Shown here: positions 59,392 through 64,000 of the stretch, piece by piece
How the letters are laid out: each line of letters begins with the position of its first letter
How positions within the stretch are numbered: position 1 is the stretch's first letter
Assembly (NCBI GenBank): GCA_003281185.1
Contig: QCCS01000004.1
Span: 1 to 64,000 of the forward strand
Origin: Prochlorococcus sp. AG-347-M15
GTDB lineage: Bacteria; Cyanobacteriota; Cyanobacteriia; PCC-6307; Cyanobiaceae
Reading direction: 5' to 3'
Length of the DNA: 64,000 nt
Program-made: the position numbers and the translations under genes
Notes under the pieces: generated by a model
What the model was told of the DNA's origin: nothing
Seen by the model: only the letters and a program-made list of their open reading frames with translations
Databases searched by the model: none

Positions 59392-60254
59392 AGTGGGACT
59401 TCTAAAGCAATTTTACCCAGCATTTGATTTCTATAATCTTCCAATAACTTATGAGACATTCTTCTTTTATCTCCTGAGGTATGTTTTGAAGCTGCTTCTT
59501 CGATCCAAGCAGAAGGACTCTTAAATCCTTTTGCAATATCAACTCCATATCTATTAGATATTTGTTTAACTGAGATATTCGCATTCTTATCTTTATTGAG
59601 AGTGGATATAATTTTGATAAATCCAATTGCGACACTCTCTATTTCATAAGCAGCTTCACCAATATCGTCACACAGTGCAAGATTAAGTGCTGATTTTTGA
59701 TCTTCTAAATTTGGTGGTATAACACCAGGAGCATCTAGCAGATCTATACCACTTTCTAATTTTATCCATCTTAAATTACGAGTCACGCCTGCTTTCCTAG
59801 CGCTATCTACAACTCTTTTTTTTGCAATTCTATTAATTAATGCTGACTTTCCTACGTTTGGAAAACCAAGTGTAAGAGCTCTAATTGGCCTAATTCGCAT
59901 TCCTCTAGAGAGTCTTCTATCGTCGATTGAAGACCTAGAATCTTTGGCTGACTTACAAATTTCTTTTATACCTATTCCTCTTTTGGCATCACACCAAAGA
60001 GGATATTGATCTTTTGCATTAAACCATTTATTCCAACTATTGATTGTATTAGGGGAGATCATGTCTGATCTGTTAATGACAAGAATATGTTTTTTATTAT
60101 TTATCCATTTATTTAAATGTGGATGTCCTGTTGACAAAGGGATTCGCGCATCTCTAACTTCTATAACTAAATCTACTTTATTGATAACTTCAGATAATTT
60201 CTTTTCTGCTTTTGCTATATGGCCTGGGTACCATTGAATTTTGGGTATGTCCAC
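59382..60254 (-). CDS. rbgA: Ribosome-assembly GTPase YlqF/RbgA
   Basis: RbgA is a circularly permuted GTPase for late 50S assembly. The G4 motif NRSD (about 62) comes before the G1 motif GFPNVGKSALIN (about 130-141) and G3 DAPG, proving the permuted order. The N-terminal IQWYPGHIAKAEKKL (about 6-20) is the family start. The length of 290 is normal. The start is GTG at 60254. It overlaps rluD by 10 bases, a common ribosome-biogenesis pair. Confidence 0.94.
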   Translation of the reverse strand: MDIPKIQWYPGHIAKAEKKLSEVINKVDLVIEVRDARIPLSTGHPHLNKWINNKKHILVINRSDMISPNTINSWNKWFNAKDQYPLWCDAKRGIGIKEICKSAKDSRSSIDDRRLSRGMRIRPIRALTLGFPNVGKSALINRIAKKRVVDSARKAGVTRNLRWIKLESGIDLLDAPGVIPPNLEDQKSALNLALCDDIGEAAYEIESVAIGFIKIISTLNKDKNANISVKQISNRYGVDIAKGFKSPSAWIEEAASKHTSGDKRRMSHKLLEDYRNQMLGKIALEVPLWN

Positions 60255-60391
60255 TTCAATAAATCAAATAAAATTTTGTATTCCTTTTAGTTTTTATAAG
60301 TTTCAAAAGTATTTACTTCTAAAGTTTAGTATAAATTTAATAACTAAAAAATTTTTATAATCGTTAATTCTTAAAAATTATTAAGGCATAG

Positions 60392-60434
60392 GTAACAGTA
60401 ACTACTTTTTAACCCAATAAGCCCAAATTAACGT
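60392..60434 (+). promoter_or_regulatory. NtcA-like promoter pattern before pgk
   Basis: GTA-N8-TAC is seen at 60392-60405 (GTAACAGTAACTAC). A TAN3T box, TAACGT, lies at 60429-60434, 23 bases further, a spacing like that of NtcA-activated promoters. This 213-base gap is the longest without a gene. Such a pattern occurs by chance about once in all the intergenic DNA here, so support is modest. Confidence 0.35.
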
Positions 60435-60467
60435 TAGGGTCTTGAGATTATAAATATAACTTGTTAA

Positions 60468-61676
60468 ATGTCAAAATTATCTCTTTCCAATCTTGATAAG
60501 ACACATTTAGAAGGAAAAAAAGTTCTTGTAAGAGTAGATTTTAATGTTCCATTAAATGAAGATGGTCAAATAACCGACGATACGCGTATTCGTGCAGCGA
60601 TCCCAACTATTGAATATCTGATTAATCATTCTGCAAAAGTAATTTTAGCTGCTCATTTTGGTAGACCAAAGGGTCAGGTAAATGAAAAAATGAGATTAAC
60701 TCCAGTAGCAGCAAGATTAAGTGAATTGTTGGGGCAAAATGTTGCTCTCACTAACAGTTGTATTGGTGATGAAGCAGTTGCAAAATCAAATAACTTATCT
60801 AATGGAGATGTTCTTTTACTTGAAAATGTTCGTTTTTTTGGTGAAGAGGAAAAGAACGACCTAGAGTTTGCAAAAAAATTAGCATCACATGCAGATATTT
60901 ATGTAAATGATGCTTTCGGTGCTGCTCATAGAGCGCATGCTTCAACTCAGGGTGTTACAAATTATTTAAGTCCCTCAGTAGCTGGATTCCTTTTAGAAAA
61001 AGAATTGAAATACCTACAAGGAGCTGTAGATTCTCCAAAGCGTCCATTGGCAGCAATAGTTGGAGGATCAAAGGTTAGTAGCAAAATAGGAGTCCTTGAT
61101 TCTTTACTTGATAAGTGTGACAAAATCATGATTGGTGGAGGTATGATTTTCACTTTTTACAAAGCTAGAGGTTTAGATGTCGGAAAGAGCCTTGTAGAAG
61201 AAGATAAACTTGAGCTTGCTAAAGATTTAGAAGCAAAAGCAAAAGCAAAAGGAGTTGAATTATTATTACCCACTGATGTTGTATTGGCTGATGAATTTTC
61301 TCCTGACGCCAATAGTAAAATATCTCAAATTGATGTAATTAGTGGTAATTGGATGGGTCTAGATATTGGTCCAGATTCCATTAAAGTTTTTCAGAATGCT
61401 CTTGCAGAATGTAAGACAATTATTTGGAATGGTCCTATGGGAGTTTTTGAATTTGATAAATTTGCAGACGGTACTAATGCAATAGCTACGACACTTGCGG
61501 ACTTAAGTGCTTTTTCTGAAGTTTGTACAATAATTGGTGGTGGAGATTCAGTCGCTGCAGTCGAGAAAGCAGGATTAGCTGAGAAAATGTCTCATATATC
61601 TACTGGAGGTGGCGCAAGTTTGGAACTTTTAGAAGGTAAAACCTTACCAGGTGTAGCTGCGTTAAACGACGCTTAG
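60468..61676 (+). CDS. pgk: Phosphoglycerate kinase (Pgk)
   Basis: Pgk interconverts 1,3-bisphosphoglycerate and 3-phosphoglycerate in the Calvin cycle and glycolysis. The N-domain marks [13 protein letters not shown] and [13 protein letters not shown] are intact, and the C-domain ATP site includes [13 protein letters not shown]. The length of 402 is normal. It begins after the long gap that holds the NtcA-like pattern. Its stop is one base from the end of the unknown secreted protein on the other strand. Confidence 0.97.
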   Translation: MSKLSLSNLDKTHLEGKKVLVRVDFNVPLNEDGQITDDTRIRAAIPTIEYLINHSAKVILAAHFGRPKGQVNEKMRLTPVAARLSELLGQNVALTNSCIGDEAVAKSNNLSNGDVLLLENVRFFGEEEKNDLEFAKKLASHADIYVNDAFGAAHRAHASTQGVTNYLSPSVAGFLLEKELKYLQGAVDSPKRPLAAIVGGSKVSSKIGVLDSLLDKCDKIMIGGGMIFTFYKARGLDVGKSLVEEDKLELAKDLEAKAKAKGVELLLPTDVVLADEFSPDANSKISQIDVISGNWMGLDIGPDSIKVFQNALAECKTIIWNGPMGVFEFDKFADGTNAIATTLADLSAFSEVCTIIGGGDSVAAVEKAGLAEKMSHISTGGGASLELLEGKTLPGVAALNDA

Positions 61677-61677
61677 G

Positions 61678-62403
61678 CTATATCTCATCAACAATATCAA
61701 TGCTCTTTGTGAATGTAATCATTCCCTCAGGGTGAGCTATGATTCCTGACCAAATTTGAATCCCTGGTTTTGATGGAGCTCTTGTTATTTTAAAAATCCC
61801 TCCTGACGCCAATGGCTCCAATAATATTTCTTGTTCAAAAAATGAATTAACTTGATGAGGTTTTATAGCTCCAGCAATAATAACTTCTTCAAGAGGCTTA
61901 TTAAGGATTATATCTATATCATATTTTGAACCAGTAAGAACTCTATCAGGAATTTTAAAACTAATATCTATCTTTTTATTATCGTTTCTTATAGTTGTGA
62001 ATAAATTTTTGGTAATCCCTACATCTATTTTCCCATTTACGATTGAAAATAAATAATCAAAATTTGATTCGAGTATATATCTTTCTCCATTAACTATTTT
62101 TTCCCCATAAACTTTTACTCGCAAAATATCTTCATTTGGAATGTTAGATTTTAATCTTTTGATCTTCCATTTGCTGTTAGGGAAATCATTAATAATCTTT
62201 GAAAATTGTTTTGGTATATTTTGGCTTTCTTCATTTTTAAAATTTTTTCTAATGAATTCTAAATCTCTTGCATTTAAAGAGTTTTCTAGATTTCTTATAA
62301 AATCAACTTTTAAAGTTTGCGTTATTGCTGAATAGGGAATAATAAGATAAATAAATAAGTAGAGAAGAAATCCTATATTTTTGAATAATTTTAAATTAAA
62401 CAT
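61678..62403 (-). CDS. Secreted or membrane-anchored protein of unknown function
   Basis: I do not recognise the family. The N-terminus has a signal-like hydrophobic stretch (NIGFLLYLFIYLIIPYSAI) and then about 210 soluble residues. One part looks like a small beta-rich domain (FKIPDRVLTGSKYDIDIILNKPLEEVIIAGAI) with a Pro/Gly-rich end. ATG at 62403 is used; ATG 62412 would add three residues. It is divergent from murG and meets pgk end to end. Confidence 0.72.
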   Translation of the reverse strand: MFNLKLFKNIGFLLYLFIYLIIPYSAITQTLKVDFIRNLENSLNARDLEFIRKNFKNEESQNIPKQFSKIINDFPNSKWKIKRLKSNIPNEDILRVKVYGEKIVNGERYILESNFDYLFSIVNGKIDVGITKNLFTTIRNDNKKIDISFKIPDRVLTGSKYDIDIILNKPLEEVIIAGAIKPHQVNSFFEQEILLEPLASGGIFKITRAPSKPGIQIWSGIIAHPEGMITFTKSIDIVDEI

Positions 62404-62444
62404 ATTAATCATTGGTTATTTTTATTCTACTAATTAAAGTTTTT

Positions 62445-63536
62445 ATGTCTAAAAAAAATAATTTATTAGTCGCAGCAAGTGGTACAGGGGGTCATATTTT
62501 CCCAGCCTTAGCAGTTTCTAGAGAGGTAGAAGATGAATGGAATATTCATTGGTTGGGTGTTCGTCAAAGACTTGATGCAAATTTTATTCCCAAAAAATAT
62601 AATTTGAGGACTTTGAATATAAAGACACCAAGAAAAAATATTTTTTTGTTTTACCAATATATAGAAATTTTAATGTCAACTTTCCAAATAATTAGGATCT
62701 TAAAAGAAAAAAAAATTAATTTAGTTTTTACGACTGGTGGTTATATATCAGCACCTACTATTGTTGCTTCAAAACTTCTCAGTATACCTATCATTATTCA
62801 TGAATCAAATGTAATTCCAGGAATGGTCACGAAATATTTTGGTTTTTTATGTAACTATGTTCTTTTAGGATTTAAGGAAACAAATTCTTATTTAAAAAAT
62901 TGTAAAACTATTTTTACTGGAACACCTTTAAGAGAGCAATTCTATAAATTTAATTTTTTGCCAGAATGGGTTCCAAAAGGAAATGGACCTCTTTTGATTG
63001 TTATGGGAGGTAGTCAAGGAGCAAAAGCTATAAATCAAATTCTTTATGAATCTTTAGAATTTTTAATAAAAAAACAGTTTCGGATAGTTCATATTATTGG
63101 CGAATCTAATCAACAACCTTTTCATTTAAAAAACTCTAAAAATTATATTCAAAAGAAATTTACTAATAAAATAGCAGCTTTAATTCAAAACTGTGATCTT
63201 GTAATATCGAGATCTGGTGCAGGAACAATCAATGAATTAATGGAGACTGAAAAACCTTCAATTTTAATTCCATATCCAGATTCTAAAAATAATCATCAGG
63301 AGAAAAATGCAATGATTCTTGCTGAAAGTGGAGGCTCAGTTTTAATCAATCAGAATAAAATTTCTAAAGAAGTTTTTGAAGAAACTCTAGAAAGAATTTT
63401 TAAAATAAAATCAAAAAAGGGAAAAAATCATTATGAAATATTAGATCTCATGAAGAAGAATATGGAAAATAATAATAAAATTAAATCTAAAAAGGAGATT
63501 AAAAAATTTATTAATTATTTTTTAAAGGAATTCTGA
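62445..63536 (+). CDS. murG: UDP-GlcNAc transferase MurG
   Basis: MurG adds N-acetylglucosamine to lipid I to make lipid II for peptidoglycan. SGTGGHIFPALAV (about 9-21) is the acceptor loop, GGSQGAKAIN the donor loop and SRSGAGTINELM the UDP-binding part. I start at ATG 62445 (MSKKNNLLVAASGTGGHIF), giving 363 residues; the open frame from 62412 would add an unusual hydrophobic tail. It ends within a 22-base overlap with the CobD/HisC-like gene. It is not in a division cluster here. Confidence 0.94.
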   Translation: MSKKNNLLVAASGTGGHIFPALAVSREVEDEWNIHWLGVRQRLDANFIPKKYNLRTLNIKTPRKNIFLFYQYIEILMSTFQIIRILKEKKINLVFTTGGYISAPTIVASKLLSIPIIIHESNVIPGMVTKYFGFLCNYVLLGFKETNSYLKNCKTIFTGTPLREQFYKFNFLPEWVPKGNGPLLIVMGGSQGAKAINQILYESLEFLIKKQFRIVHIIGESNQQPFHLKNSKNYIQKKFTNKIAALIQNCDLVISRSGAGTINELMETEKPSILIPYPDSKNNHQEKNAMILAESGGSVLINQNKISKEVFEETLERIFKIKSKKGKNHYEILDLMKKNMENNNKIKSKKEIKKFINYFLKEF

Positions 63537-64000
63537 ATTTCTTTACATAAAAGAGTGTTATTTTTCCTATTCTGCAAACTTATTCTTGCCCACTTTTCAC
63601 CAAGAAATCTAAATGAAGTGCATTCTCTAAGCAATATTCCCTTATTTTCTAAATATTTTATATTTGACAATAAAGATGTTTTACTTTCTATTAAAAAAAA
63701 GTTGGTTGAAGAGTTATGAACTTTAAGGTTCTCTATTTTTGATAATTTTTCAAATACTCTCTTTTTTTCAATATTTATCCAGTTGTGAATCTGGTTTGTC
63801 CACTGTTCATAGAATTTCTTATTACTTAGTAGATCAATTCCGGCTTTAATAGCAAATGAATTTAAAGGCCAAGGATCTCTATTTATTTCCCATTGTTTAA
63901 GTTTTTTTGATGACCCAATAACGTAACCTAATCTTAGACCAGGAATATTGAAGATTTTGGTCAAGCTTCTCAAGACTAATAAATTATCAAATCTTTGGGT
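63515..64000 (-). CDS. CobD/HisC-like PLP aminotransferase (partial, N-terminus beyond right edge)
   Basis: Only the C-terminal 161 residues are in the window; the frame is open to base 64000. The segment SLTKIFNIPGLRLGYVIG holds the PLP lysine in SLTK, as in HisC and CobD. The ending resembles cyanobacterial CobD-type proteins (threonine-phosphate decarboxylase, for cobalamin), but this cannot be separated from a HisC paralogue on the part seen. The other HisC-like gene at 48671-49780 is a separate, complete copy. Confidence 0.85.
   Translation of the reverse strand, partial: TQRFDNLLVLRSLTKIFNIPGLRLGYVIGSSKKLKQWEINRDPWPLNSFAIKAGIDLLSNKKFYEQWTNQIHNWINIEKKRVFEKLSKIENLKVHNSSTNFFLIESKTSLLSNIKYLENKGILLRECTSFRFLGEKWARISLQNRKNNTLLCKEIQNSFKK

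Noticed and set aside
60362..60420. RpaB HLR1 site before pgk
   Set aside because: The GTTAC repeats on the minus strand are only 6 bases apart, but HLR1 needs about 10.
62412..62444. Upstream extension of murG starting at TTG
   Set aside because: It would add a hydrophobic stretch unlike MurG; ATG 62445 gives the standard start.

Overview
The window is a gene-dense, AT-rich piece (roughly 30% G+C by eye) of a cyanobacterial chromosome. Gene content points to a high-light-type Prochlorococcus: Ycf3, Ycf34, RpaB, RbcR, chlM, several NDH-1 subunits, a phylloquinone (men) cluster and phytoene synthase/desaturase all occur in a very compact layout. Several remembered picocyanobacterial protein sequences match closely. 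The strain cannot be named from the sequence alone. I see no insertion sequence, prophage, CRISPR array, rRNA or convincing tRNA. No stretch longer than about 300 bases lacks a gene; the largest gap is about 213 bases before pgk. Many genes touch or overlap, and non-ATG starts are common.

Layout. 1-3.6 kb: the end of a copper-type P1B-ATPase (cut by the left edge), ycf3 and radA. 3.6-8.4 kb: rpaB followed without a gap by plsX, then fabH, fabD and plsC, a response-regulator plus membrane-lipid block. 8.4-11 kb: tsaB, ycf34, a CCA-transferase-family gene and an RRM protein. 11-16.2 kb: crtB, crtP, ndhM, a DUF3172-type gene, rbcR and a gene that reads as the carotenoid isomerase Z-ISO. 16.2-20 kb: ndhF and ndhD. 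20-25 kb: scpA, a sugar-phosphate nucleotidyltransferase, metF, a PedR-like redox regulator, a small unknown, a CYTH protein and nadK. 25-29 kb: ndhE-G-I-A and gltA. 29-37.5 kb: an unknown exported protein, a rhodanese, trpB, a SUI1 factor, cysC, purE, chlM, a Ycf29/Rre1-type regulator, a cysteine desulfurase and rsmH. 37.5-45 kb: ndhH, a DHNA-CoA thioesterase, menE-menC-menA, divergent menF, gshB and a glutaredoxin. 45-49 kb: prfB with a programmed frameshift, a DUF3285-type protein, ybeY, dgkA, trpG and an MBL-fold protein. 49-64 kb: hisC-like, argS, nadC, mnmE, a DUF2062 gene, a bifunctional RelA/SpoT, a double-ATPase ABC protein, rluD, a YlqF/RbgA GTPase, pgk, an unknown secreted protein, murG and the end of a CobD/HisC-like aminotransferase cut by the right edge.

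How the parts work together. Nine NDH-1 subunit genes (M, F, D, E, G, I, A, H across four sites, counted as eight distinct letters plus neighbouring unknowns not assigned) serve respiration and cyclic electron flow. The men genes make the phylloquinone of photosystem I, whose assembly needs Ycf3. CrtB, CrtP and Z-ISO supply early carotenoid steps. RpaB, RbcR, PedR and Ycf29/Rre1 are light, redox or carbon regulators, so the region is rich in photosynthesis control.

I did not find a clearly new multi-gene system. The best points for a second look are the repeat-rich N-terminal extension of PlsX, the RF2 frameshift that hides the true start of prfB, the Z-ISO identity of an NnrU-like gene, an apparent Lys-to-Arg change in MenC, and an MBL-fold protein without its zinc motif.
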